Source: Clostridiales bacterium
Lineage (GTDB): Bacteria; Bacillota; Clostridia; Oscillospirales; CAG-272
DNA length: 17,106 nt
Assembly (NCBI GenBank): GCA_019415985.1
Contig: DXYE01000047.1
Coordinates: 1,235-18,340, forward strand
Direction of reading: 5' to 3'
The notes beneath the pieces were generated by a model that made no database searches, was not told the DNA's origin, and was given only the letters and a program-made list of their open reading frames with translations. Numbering within the stretch: position 1 is the first letter of the stretch; each line of letters starts with the position of its first letter. Positions 1 to 5,502 of the stretch are shown here, piece by piece. Both the position numbers and the translations under genes were made by a program.

Positions 1-215
1 GAGAATGCACGGCCACCTGCGGTAAAGACGGCGTACAGCCGCAGATCTGCTCGGTATGCAGTTCTACAAGGAATAAGCCTGTTTCCGCTACCGGACAGCA
101 TATCTGGGTGGACAACGGAGAATGCACGGCCACCTGCGGTAAAGACGGCGTACAGCCGCAGATCTGCTCGGTTTGTGCTTCTACAAGGAATAAACCTGTT
201 GCCGCTACCGGACAC
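1..215 (+). repeat. Two tandem 117-bp in-frame repeats in the surface protein gene
   Basis: Copy 1 starts at position 1 and copy 2 at 118. They are nearly identical (about six differences over the roughly 98 bases compared), and the unit of 117 bp equals 39 codons, so copy-number change would keep the frame. Both encode GECTATCGKDGVQPQICSVC followed by a variable linker. Further copies may continue to the left of the window. Downstream units of the same protein have diverged strongly, so this pair looks like a recent duplication. Confidence 0.9.
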
Positions 216-986
216 ACCGAGGAAATCGTTAAGGGCAAAACAGCTACTTGCACTGAGGCCGGACTGACCGAGGGCAAGAAGTGCTCCGTGTGCGGCGAAA
301 CGCTTGTTGCGCAGGAAGAAATCCCCGCTCTGGGCCACACCTCTGCTGAGGCTGTTCGCGAGAACGAAGTAGCGGCCACCTGCACCGAAGCTGGCTCCTA
401 CGACGAAGTCGTTTACTGCTCCGTCTGCGGCGAGGAAATCAGCCGCGAGACGAAGAACGTAGAGGCTGCGGGCCATAGCTTTGGCGAGTGGCAAGAAACA
501 AAAGCAGCTACGGAAACTGAAGTCGGCGAAAAAGAGCGTATCTGTTCTGTCTGCGGCTACAAGGAAACCGCAGAGATCCCCGTACTTGGGCATACTCACG
601 TCTACGGTACGGACTGGCAATCCGATGCAGAGAATCATTGGTATGAATGCGCCTGCGGCGAAAAGTCGGATGCTGCCGCTCACACAATGAAATGGGTGGT
701 GGATGAAGAAGCAACTGAAACAGATAAAGGTTCCAAGCATGAAGAATGCACCGTATGCGGCTATAAAGCTGACGCGGTGGAGATTCCCGCAACGGGACAA
801 ACGTCGGACGAATCGGGAACGGATGTATCGACAGAATCTGAGGCTTCAAGCGATGATAAGTCAGATGCACCTCAGACTGGAGACAACAGCCAGATTATTC
901 TTTGGATCGCATTGTTTGTTCTTTCGGGAGCCAGCATTACCGGAACCGTTGTCCTTAACAGACGCAAAGGGAAACATTGCAGATAA
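1..986 (+). CDS. C-terminal part of a sortase-anchored CxxC-repeat surface protein
   Basis: The reading frame is open from the left edge, so the N-terminus, signal peptide and any functional head lie outside the window; a GTG at 108 is internal to the repeats and is not a start. The visible part is a series of about six units with paired cysteines (for example CSVCGE, CSVCGY, CTVCGY), often preceded by CTEAG and followed by LGHT. The C-terminus has the order of a cell-wall sorting signal: the pentapeptide APQTG followed by D (a variant of LPXTG), a hydrophobic segment (IILWIALFVLSGASITGTVV) and a positive tail RRKGKHCR. A sortase would therefore be expected to attach it to peptidoglycan. Such CxxC repeats are common in large adhesin-like proteins of gut Clostridia, but the binding partner is unknown. 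It is probably not functionally linked to the - strand operon. TAA stop at 984-986. Confidence 0.85.
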   Translation, partial: ECTATCGKDGVQPQICSVCSSTRNKPVSATGQHIWVDNGECTATCGKDGVQPQICSVCASTRNKPVAATGHTEEIVKGKTATCTEAGLTEGKKCSVCGETLVAQEEIPALGHTSAEAVRENEVAATCTEAGSYDEVVYCSVCGEEISRETKNVEAAGHSFGEWQETKAATETEVGEKERICSVCGYKETAEIPVLGHTHVYGTDWQSDAENHWYECACGEKSDAAAHTMKWVVDEEATETDKGSKHEECTVCGYKADAVEIPATGQTSDESGTDVSTESEASSDDKSDAPQTGDNSQIILWIALFVLSGASITGTVVLNRRKGKHCR

Positions 987-1002
987 CATCAATTTTTGAC
1001 AG

Positions 1003-1034
1003 ACTGCCCGCAGGTCAAATGCGGGCAGTTTTAC
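1003..1034 (+). terminator. Rho-independent terminator after the surface protein gene
   Basis: A perfect 9-bp stem, ACTGCCCGC (1003-1011) with GCGGGCAGT (1021-1029), has a 9-base loop and is followed by TTTTACTTATTT. It begins 17 bases after the stop codon of the surface protein gene. Confidence 0.85.
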
Positions 1035-1112
1035 TTATTTGCACAGCATTGGCGATCGGTGCAAGTCCGTAAAATGTTCTGATGGTGTATAATATGTTTG
1101 TGATGTTTTCAT

Positions 1113-1161
1113 AAAAAAGAGCAAGCTCTTATTCTTGTTTTTTGAGCTTGCTCCTCTTTTT
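1113..1161. terminator. Bidirectional terminator between convergent genes
   Basis: GAGCAAGCTC (1119-1128) pairs with GAGCTTGCTC (1144-1153). The stem is flanked by an A-run on the left (1113-1118) and a T-run on the right (1157-1161), so it can stop transcription from either side. It sits between the + strand surface protein gene and the - strand gene ending at 1192, and marks a boundary between independent units. Confidence 0.75.
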
Positions 1162-1191
1162 ATCGGGAATTTTTTTACAGCTCCCAAAAAC

Positions 1192-1467
1192 TTACCACAT
1201 TATTTTAACATTTTCTTCTACTGTATTTCCGTATTCATCAACAACCATGTATGGTGAATCCCAATCGCATGCATACTCCTCTTCCATTATTTCAGGATCA
1301 TAATCCCCCTTGATCTTCCAGTAGACGTTGTACGAATTTCCTTCACCATCTTCGGCATGAGCCGTATACCAATTATCCCAGATACCATGCACCGAATTTC
1401 CGTATCTCAAAAAAGCTCCTTCGTATCCTTCAATATAAGCTTCCTGAGTTAATTTAATTTCTGTCAT
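1192..1467 (-). CDS. Small acidic protein of unknown function (91 aa)
   Basis: I do not recognise this protein. The frame could begin at 1518, but the ATG at 1467 is preferred: AAGGAGG lies about 8 bases upstream, and a second in-frame ATG six bases earlier is too close to it. The protein begins MTEIKLTQEAYIEGYEGAFL. It is strongly acidic (about 20 Asp/Glu against about 5 Lys/Arg) and rich in Tyr and Trp, with no signal peptide, membrane segment or metal-binding cluster. It reads away from the structured RNA promoter. Small acidic proteins on mobile elements sometimes mimic DNA or inhibit host defence, but nothing here beyond composition and location supports that. Confidence 0.6.
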   Translation of the reverse strand: MTEIKLTQEAYIEGYEGAFLRYGNSVHGIWDNWYTAHAEDGEGNSYNVYWKIKGDYDPEIMEEEYACDWDSPYMVVDEYGNTVEENVKIMW

Positions 1468-1520
1468 TTTCATTACCTCCTTAAATCTTATGTAATTTCC
1501 TGATTTCGTAAGTATCATAT

Positions 1521-1526
1521 ATTATA
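1521..1526 (-). promoter_or_regulatory. Candidate -10 element for the acidic protein gene
   Basis: On the - strand this reads TATAAT, about 55 bases upstream of the chosen ATG at 1467. No convincing -35 box lies 17 bases further upstream, so this is a weak call made on the perfect -10 hexamer and its position. Confidence 0.35.
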
Positions 1527-1561
1527 ACGCTATTGGTATGCAAACATTTTTTTGAAAAATG

Positions 1562-1609
1562 TGTTGACAAACCGAAAGAACCTGTGTATACTGATGACAG
1601 TTGTCAACA
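1562..1609. promoter_or_regulatory. 9-bp inverted repeat flanking the promoter core (possible operator)
   Basis: TGTTGACAA (1562-1570) and TTGTCAACA (1601-1609) are perfect inverted copies, 30 bases apart, covering the -35 box and the region just after the start point. TGACA at 1595-1599 also pairs with the TGTCA inside the right arm. This suits a dimeric repressor bridging the promoter. The ribbon-helix-helix protein and the possible HTH protein encoded nearby are the obvious candidates, but neither is shown to bind. Confidence 0.5.
1564..1592 (+). promoter_or_regulatory. Near-consensus sigma-70/SigA promoter driving the structured RNA
   Basis: TTGACA (1564-1569), a 17-base spacer and TATACT (1587-1592) differ from the housekeeping consensus at one base. 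Transcription should start near 1599. No protein gene lies on this strand before the terminator at 1711-1757, so the product is predicted to be a short RNA. The -35 box is inside TGTTGACAA, whose inverted copy TTGTCAACA sits at 1601-1609, which suggests control by a DNA-binding protein. Confidence 0.8.
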
Positions 1610-1757
1610 ACAACTATGTCTCCCTATAGAGGGATGTGAGTTAGAAGGAAAGTGAACGGGTTGCGAATGCAACAAAAGGTCTAAACCCGAATAAGGGTTT
1701 AGTGAGTTGGAAAAGGGGCTGCGAACTCAATTATTTGAGGATGCAGCCCCTTTTTTG
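1599..1757 (+). ncRNA. Predicted structured small RNA, family not recognised
   Basis: Between the strong promoter and a strong terminator lie about 160 nt without a convincing reading frame but with four consecutive hairpins. Hairpin 1 is TCCCT/AGGGA (1621-1625 with 1630-1634). Hairpin 2 is GTTGC/GCAAC around GAAT (1660-1673). Hairpin 3 is CTAAACCC/GGGTTTAG (1681-1688 with 1695-1702). The fourth is the two-part terminator hairpin (1711-1754). CGGGTT (1657-1662) could instead pair with AACCCG (1684-1689), excluding hairpins 2 and 3, so two folds are possible. It could be an antisense or trans-acting regulator of the element, or a leader RNA for a very short peptide. I could not match it to an Rfam family from memory. 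It lies between two - strand genes and overlaps neither. Confidence 0.6.
1711..1757 (+). terminator. Strong terminator of the small RNA
   Basis: AAAAGGGGCTGC (1711-1722) pairs over 12 bp with GCAGCCCCTTTT (1743-1754). An inner helix CTCAA/TTGAG is stacked inside, and the stem merges into a T-run ending at 1756. On the - strand the A-run at 1711-1714 becomes a short T-tail, so it may also stop transcription from the gene ending at 1815. Confidence 0.88.
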
Positions 1758-1814
1758 TTAAATGGGCTCATTTATTCCCGCCTCCATAAATCCCTTGAAT
1801 TAAAACTATCAATT

Positions 1815-2543
1815 CTATATGGAATCAACCATATATCTGATTGCATTTATATGTATTGAATTTAAGTTGATATTACCGCTATTGCAGGCTACAGTGATTC
1901 TTTCGCTATATTTATTTAGTAACATTTCGTACTGGCGTTTGCTTGAATATGGATTATCAAAGCAAAAATTGCGTAATTCTTCTTTATCATATTCATTTCG
2001 TGCCAGTAACTCTATGACATCAAAAATTAGTATGTGATAATACCAATGATATATTTGTGCTGCTTTGTTTTTGGTTATATGGATTTCACTTGCGATCTTG
2101 ACAAATGATTCTTTGGCTTCACGCATTTCAATAATGCGTGAGACATCATATTCGGTCAGTTGTCGATACGGCGGCATAGCGCAAAGAAATGTCTGAGATA
2201 TCCCCGGCTCGCCTTCTCTGTATAAACATAGGATGTTTTTGTATCGTATTTCCAAAAATGCACAGGCATATGTGTAGTCACAATAAAAATCTAAAGCCTT
2301 TTCATATATGATCCGTATTTTCTCGTTTGTATCGTAACCAAATTGCAAAGCAATGTGATTCAAATACAATCGAATCTGTTCTATTTTTATTGTTTTGTAT
2401 TTGTATATGACACGAGCAGAGTTGTTTATATTGCATTTTTGCGCAATATCGGCAAATGATAAATTCTGTTGATCTCGAAGCAACATGATTTGGTAAGCCA
2501 GTGCGTCCTTTTTCAGCTTTTTGTACGGCGTCGCATATAACAT
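1815..2543 (-). CDS. Putative DNA-binding protein with two possible HTH segments (242 aa)
   Basis: The family is not recognised. The ATG at 2543 is chosen over upstream TTG codons because AAGGGA lies 7 bases before it. Two segments read like helix-turn-helix units. One near the N-terminus contains QNLSFADIAQKCNINNSARV, the other in the middle contains AKESFVKIASEIHITKNKAA; both have the pattern of two short helices with a turn that is seen when a protein recognises DNA. The rest is rich in Tyr, Ile and Asn. The gene is clearly more AT-rich than the - strand operon, which points to a different origin. It diverges from a ribbon-helix-helix gene across an operator-like region, so a regulator of the element is the most natural reading; a replication or partition role is possible. 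Confidence 0.6.
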   Translation of the reverse strand: MLYATPYKKLKKDALAYQIMLLRDQQNLSFADIAQKCNINNSARVIYKYKTIKIEQIRLYLNHIALQFGYDTNEKIRIIYEKALDFYCDYTYACAFLEIRYKNILCLYREGEPGISQTFLCAMPPYRQLTEYDVSRIIEMREAKESFVKIASEIHITKNKAAQIYHWYYHILIFDVIELLARNEYDKEELRNFCFDNPYSSKRQYEMLLNKYSERITVACNSGNINLNSIHINAIRYMVDSI

Positions 2544-2566
2544 TTTATCATCCCTTTTCAACAATA

Positions 2567-2595
2567 ATGATTATATAATGATTATATATGATTAT
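2567..2595. repeat. Three ATGATTAT direct repeats, about one helical turn apart
   Basis: Copies at 2567-2574, 2578-2585 and 2588-2595 have spacings of 11 and 10 bp, putting them on the same face of DNA. A partly inverted copy (AAATCATAT) follows at 2596-2604. They overlap the predicted -10 box of the HTH-like gene and lie between two divergent DNA-binding protein genes. An operator for autoregulation is likely; iterons are an alternative. Confidence 0.6.
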
Positions 2596-2608
2596 AAATC
2601 ATATGCAA
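2581..2608 (-). promoter_or_regulatory. Predicted promoter of the HTH-like gene
   Basis: On the - strand TTGCAT (2608-2603) is followed after 16 bases by TATAAT (2586-2581), about 38 bases upstream of the start codon. The -10 box lies inside the ATGATTAT repeat array, so a protein bound there would block transcription. Confidence 0.5.
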
Positions 2609-2645
2609 CTTTCGATAACAGTTATTTTACCGTATATGTATATTG

Positions 2646-2674
2646 TTGACGTGGGATTATATAAAATATATGTA
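2646..2674 (+). promoter_or_regulatory. Possible promoter of the ribbon-helix-helix gene
   Basis: TTGACG (2646-2651), a 17-base spacer and TATGTA (2669-2674) lie about 35 bases before the start codon. The -35 is good and the -10 is only fair. The surrounding sequence is very AT-rich, so other -10 choices exist. Confidence 0.4.
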
Positions 2675-2707
2675 ACGCTGATTGCGACTATTGTAAGGAG
2701 TGATGAT

Positions 2708-2899
2708 ATGCCAACAAACAAAATGCCGTTTACGTTTCACATCGCAGAGTGTCATTTGGCAAAAATGAAATACATTGCCAAAAGCGAGCATCGAAGTCTT
2801 AGCAATATGCTTGAATATTTATGCATGCAATGTATTGAAAAATATGAAAAGGAACATGGGAGAATTACAATGGAAATGTTAGAGGAGTCATCAATGTAA
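2708..2899 (+). CDS. Ribbon-helix-helix (Arc/CopG-type) DNA-binding protein (63 aa)
   Basis: AAGGAG at 2695-2700, seven bases before the ATG at 2708, decides this start; the frame is open upstream to 2588 but without a binding site. The sequence fits a ribbon-helix-helix fold: a short N-terminal strand (MPFTFHI) for the DNA-contacting sheet, helix A (AKMKYIAKSEHR), the turn with Ser-Leu-Ser-Asn, then helix B (NMLEYLCMQCIEKYEKEHG). Proteins of this size act as dimers or tetramers that repress plasmid copy number, partition or transfer genes, or their own promoter. Its divergent neighbour is also a putative DNA-binding protein, and the ATGATTAT repeats between them are a plausible target. It meets the end of the large - strand operon head to head. 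Confidence 0.75.
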   Translation: MPTNKMPFTFHIAECHLAKMKYIAKSEHRSLSNMLEYLCMQCIEKYEKEHGRITMEMLEESSM

Positions 2900-2902
2900 G
2901 AC

Positions 2903-2953
2903 AAAAAACGCCCCGCAGAAAACGTTGTCATCACGTTTTTTCCTGCGGGGCGT
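2903..2953 (-). terminator. Strong terminator at the end of the - strand operon
   Basis: ACGCCCCGCAG (2908-2918) pairs perfectly over 11 bp with CTGCGGGGCGT (2943-2953), with an extra inner helix AAAACGT/ACGTTTT. On the - strand the stem is followed by TTTTTT, five bases beyond the last stop codon at 2958. The + strand side has no T-run, so it mainly serves the - strand, although it begins only nine bases after the ribbon-helix-helix gene. Confidence 0.88.
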
Positions 2954-2957
2954 ATGC

Positions 2958-3917
2958 TTATGCGGCTTTCAGAAGCGTTTGTTCTCTGACGCGCAGCTCC
3001 TCTGATTGCATTTGGAGCATAGCATAGTCATTGTTCAGCGCATCGAGCTGCCGTTTCAAGACCTCCTCATAGATTTTCTTTTTTTGCTGCAATCCCTGAA
3101 TCTTCTGCATCCAGCGGTTGATGACGGCCTTTGAATCGCAGCCGCTGTCGATGAAATGCTGAATGCGCTGCTGATAGAACTCAATATCCTTCTTGTAATT
3201 GATATAGAATTCATCTGTCATTTTTTGACGCTGGCGTTCATCGTCCACCACGAACATGGAATTGCTCATCACCAACCCGTCGTTGAGATTGTGCTTGCTG
3301 ATGGCGTCGATGTAATCTTCCAGAATGTTCAACAGGGGAAGATACGGGTTTGGGATGAAATACAGGTTGCCATAGATGCTGATCTTGTTTGCCTGCATCC
3401 GATCGAGCTGGTCCCGAATAACCGATTCTACATAATCGGTGGTATAACAGGTACAGAACCGGTCATACAGTTCCATCGCCCGACGGCAGTATTCCCGCAC
3501 ATCCACATCGGCGTCATACGCTTCGTTGTCGCAATAAATGGTTTCCGTCTCCTTGTCAAAAATGATGTTGGCAAGCTTCTTGTAGTCGTTGGTTCTGGAA
3601 TTCATCGTTTCCTTGACAAGCTCACGGTAGATGTGGGTGGCATCCTCTTTCTTGTTGTCCCGGCAGTAAATCCGGTATACCTGTGTGCCGTTGCCGTCTT
3701 TCACCTGGATGCGATCCTTGATTGCGGTAGTGGCGTTGCGGTAAGCACCAGCTTTGGATTCTCTGGCCGGCTTGTATTTCGGCAGTCCGAAAGACTGGCC
3801 GATCTCGATGAATTTGGCGCGGTTGATTAGAATGTTTGAGGTTGAATAGTAAAGGAACTTTCCGATAATGCCGGCCGTATTCTCCTGCACGGCAATAAAG
3901 TTTTCCATTTTGCTCAT
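2958..3917 (-). CDS. Conserved-looking protein of unknown function, coiled coil at C-terminus (319 aa)
   Basis: This is the last gene of the operon. An AGAAAGGA site nine bases before the ATG supports the start. The N-terminal 80 residues contain a compact basic region (GLPKYKPARESKAGAYRNAT) followed by DRIQVKDGNGTQVYRIYCRD, suggesting an alpha/beta domain. The middle is helical. Residues from about 225 to the end (including QQRIQHFIDSG and QKIQGLQQKKKIYEEVLKRQ) are strongly predicted to be coiled coil. No catalytic motif, signal peptide or membrane segment is visible. It resembles proteins on Clostridia mobile elements that I loosely associate with the DUF6744 family; that name is from memory and unverified. 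Its place after the primase and SbcC-like genes suggests a role in DNA handling. Confidence 0.7.
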   Translation of the reverse strand: MSKMENFIAVQENTAGIIGKFLYYSTSNILINRAKFIEIGQSFGLPKYKPARESKAGAYRNATTAIKDRIQVKDGNGTQVYRIYCRDNKKEDATHIYRELVKETMNSRTNDYKKLANIIFDKETETIYCDNEAYDADVDVREYCRRAMELYDRFCTCYTTDYVESVIRDQLDRMQANKISIYGNLYFIPNPYLPLLNILEDYIDAISKHNLNDGLVMSNSMFVVDDERQRQKMTDEFYINYKKDIEFYQQRIQHFIDSGCDSKAVINRWMQKIQGLQQKKKIYEEVLKRQLDALNNDYAMLQMQSEELRVREQTLLKAA

Positions 3918-3954
3918 AGATTCAAGTCCTTTCTGTTTTCAAAGTTGTGGCTTC

Positions 3955-4317
3955 TTACTTCCGATTGCCACGCAATACCGTCTGGGATATTCCGTCGCTG
4001 CCTACGTCGGACCCAAAGTTTTTCTGTAGTTTTTCAAGGTGCTTCTTACATTTCGGGCAGGTCTTGTCCAGCCCGATGGCATCGGCCAGACAATCGCTAA
4101 TCCGCATGATTCTCTCTGCCATCTCCTTGTTGTTGATTTCCATCCAGATGTTTTTGGGCATGGTCGTCTGTATATGCTCGTTCACTTGTTTTGCATAGGT
4201 GTCAAGAACATCAACAATGATTTTCAGGTCACGATAGCACATATTTACTCCATAGATTTTGCAGGCCCGTACATCCGCATAGGAAAGAATCTTTGTGAAA
4301 AATGGAGCGTTGTTCAT
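3955..4317 (-). CDS. Small protein with a CxxC motif, function unknown (120 aa)
   Basis: AAAGGAGA eight bases upstream supports the ATG at 4317. The protein is mostly helical and has one CPKCKKH cluster near residue 87, which could bind zinc alone or across a dimer; two further cysteines (C19, C27) lie near the N-terminus. The tail from about residue 100 is Gly/Ser-rich and probably disordered. It sits 20 bases after the primase-like gene and 37 bases before the last operon gene, so co-expression is likely. I do not recognise the family. Confidence 0.65.
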   Translation of the reverse strand: MNNAPFFTKILSYADVRACKIYGVNMCYRDLKIIVDVLDTYAKQVNEHIQTTMPKNIWMEINNKEMAERIMRISDCLADAIGLDKTCPKCKKHLEKLQKNFGSDVGSDGISQTVLRGNRK

Positions 4318-4337
4318 GAATAAAATCTCCTTTCATA

Positions 4338-5498
4338 TTACGCCGCTTGATAAAGATGCTCCCGTTTCAGTTTCTCGAAAAGCAGCCAGTCGTCAATGCC
4401 TTTCTGTTCTACCGGCCAGACAAACGGGCGGTATTCCTCACACAGCGGGGTACAAATGGCCCGGATTTTGGCCTGAGCCCGCTGCACATGGGGATTGCTC
4501 CGCACGTCCATGTCGATGCATTCCAGAATACGCTTTGGTCTCAAATCTTTTACGACCTGCTCCAAATACTTCGTATTCTGTACGCCGGTCAAGCCTATAA
4601 ACAGCTCACCGTCCGACAGGAAACTGGCGATGTCCGCCTTCATGGCGCCTTCCGTGATATGCAATGTGTCGCAGCGGAGATCTCCTACCACATGGATGTA
4701 GCTGGAGATTCCCGTGCCGTTTTCATAATACTTTTTGCCGTTTGACATACCGCCGGTGGAGAACCAGCGAAAACGCTCGCCTTTCTTCTCGACCTTGGTG
4801 CCGTCCGGTTTGGTGATGATCTTTGGCGGCGGTTCATCCAGACGGATCTGCAGTCCCTGGATTTGATTGTCCTTATCGCAGACCGGGATTAAAATGCCGC
4901 TGTACCGACAGTTTGACATCTCCCATCGAAAGTTGCGGGTATAGAACCCCGGAACGCCGGACAGGTCAAACTCTGAGGCAAGATGTTCCACCACTTGTCG
5001 TCGAAACCGCCAGTCGGTCGGAATGCTTCGGTACATATTCCCTCGGATGATTGCATCAGACAGTCCGCGATGAAGCAGGTTTTGATAATGCTTGCCTTCC
5101 AGCTTCAGCAGGGAGAGCAGCTTCAGATAAATCCGGCTGCGCTCGTGCAAAGGCCGGATCGGATCCGGCACATACTCGCCTGCCACATGGGGCGATTCTC
5201 CTGTATGTATCTGCGGATGGTTGAGCAGCTCCCTGTACGCTTCTCTGGTTGTCATGCGCTGTCGGCTCGGGTTGAAATCTGCATACAGCGTGACAGCGTT
5301 CCCTCCGGTGCCACAGTTGTGGCACCAGAAGGTCGCATTGTCAGGCTGGCGGCTGAGATACATACGGTATTTATAGTCTCCGCAGTATGGACATCTCGCC
5401 TGAACTTCCTGATTGTTGAGTGTTCCCGGCTTGATATCCAAACCGCAGAGCAGCGCTGTGTCTACCACGTCGATATAGACATATCTCTGGTCCGCCAT
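4338..5498 (-). CDS. DnaG-like primase: CHC2-type zinc domain plus toprim-like domain (386 aa)
   Basis: The N-terminus carries a four-cysteine zinc site, CPYC (residues 36-39) and CHNC (59-62), spaced as in the zinc-binding domain of DnaG-type primases, followed by GTGGNAVTLY, matching the usual G-G-N/D-V-I step after that domain. The second half has toprim-like elements: ITEGAMKAD with its conserved Glu, ECIDMDVRSNP with two Asp, and a closing KGIDDWL. This is the order in plasmid and phage primase-like proteins with DUF3854-type domains. The length is short for a full DnaG (about 600 aa) and no helicase domain is fused. It would make RNA primers for replication of the element. The start is four bases after the SbcC-like stop codon; its ribosome site is weak (GAG), suggesting coupled translation. 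Confidence 0.8.
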   Translation of the reverse strand: MADQRYVYIDVVDTALLCGLDIKPGTLNNQEVQARCPYCGDYKYRMYLSRQPDNATFWCHNCGTGGNAVTLYADFNPSRQRMTTREAYRELLNHPQIHTGESPHVAGEYVPDPIRPLHERSRIYLKLLSLLKLEGKHYQNLLHRGLSDAIIRGNMYRSIPTDWRFRRQVVEHLASEFDLSGVPGFYTRNFRWEMSNCRYSGILIPVCDKDNQIQGLQIRLDEPPPKIITKPDGTKVEKKGERFRWFSTGGMSNGKKYYENGTGISSYIHVVGDLRCDTLHITEGAMKADIASFLSDGELFIGLTGVQNTKYLEQVVKDLRPKRILECIDMDVRSNPHVQRAQAKIRAICTPLCEEYRPFVWPVEQKGIDDWLLFEKLKREHLYQAA

Positions 5499-5502
5499 TG
5501 AT

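Noticed and set aside
1652..1684. Eleven-codon frame (GTG to TAA) inside the small RNA, possible leader peptide
   Set aside because: The nearest purine-rich site is only about two bases from the GTG, too close for normal initiation, so a non-coding RNA is the simpler reading.
1599..1757. Small RNA as a CRISPR tracrRNA or transposon guide RNA
   Set aside because: No CRISPR repeats, Cas9/Cas12 or TnpB-like gene is present in the window.
2752..2934. Sixty-codon - strand frame antisense to the ribbon-helix-helix gene
   Set aside because: It runs through the operon terminator and lacks a ribosome site, while the + strand gene has both a site and a recognisable fold.
3156..3830. Open frame of 224 codons on the + strand
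   Set aside because: It is fully antisense to the 319-aa gene, lacks a ribosome binding site, and its translation is a Val/Ile/His-rich shadow; the - strand frame has a good site and fits the operon.
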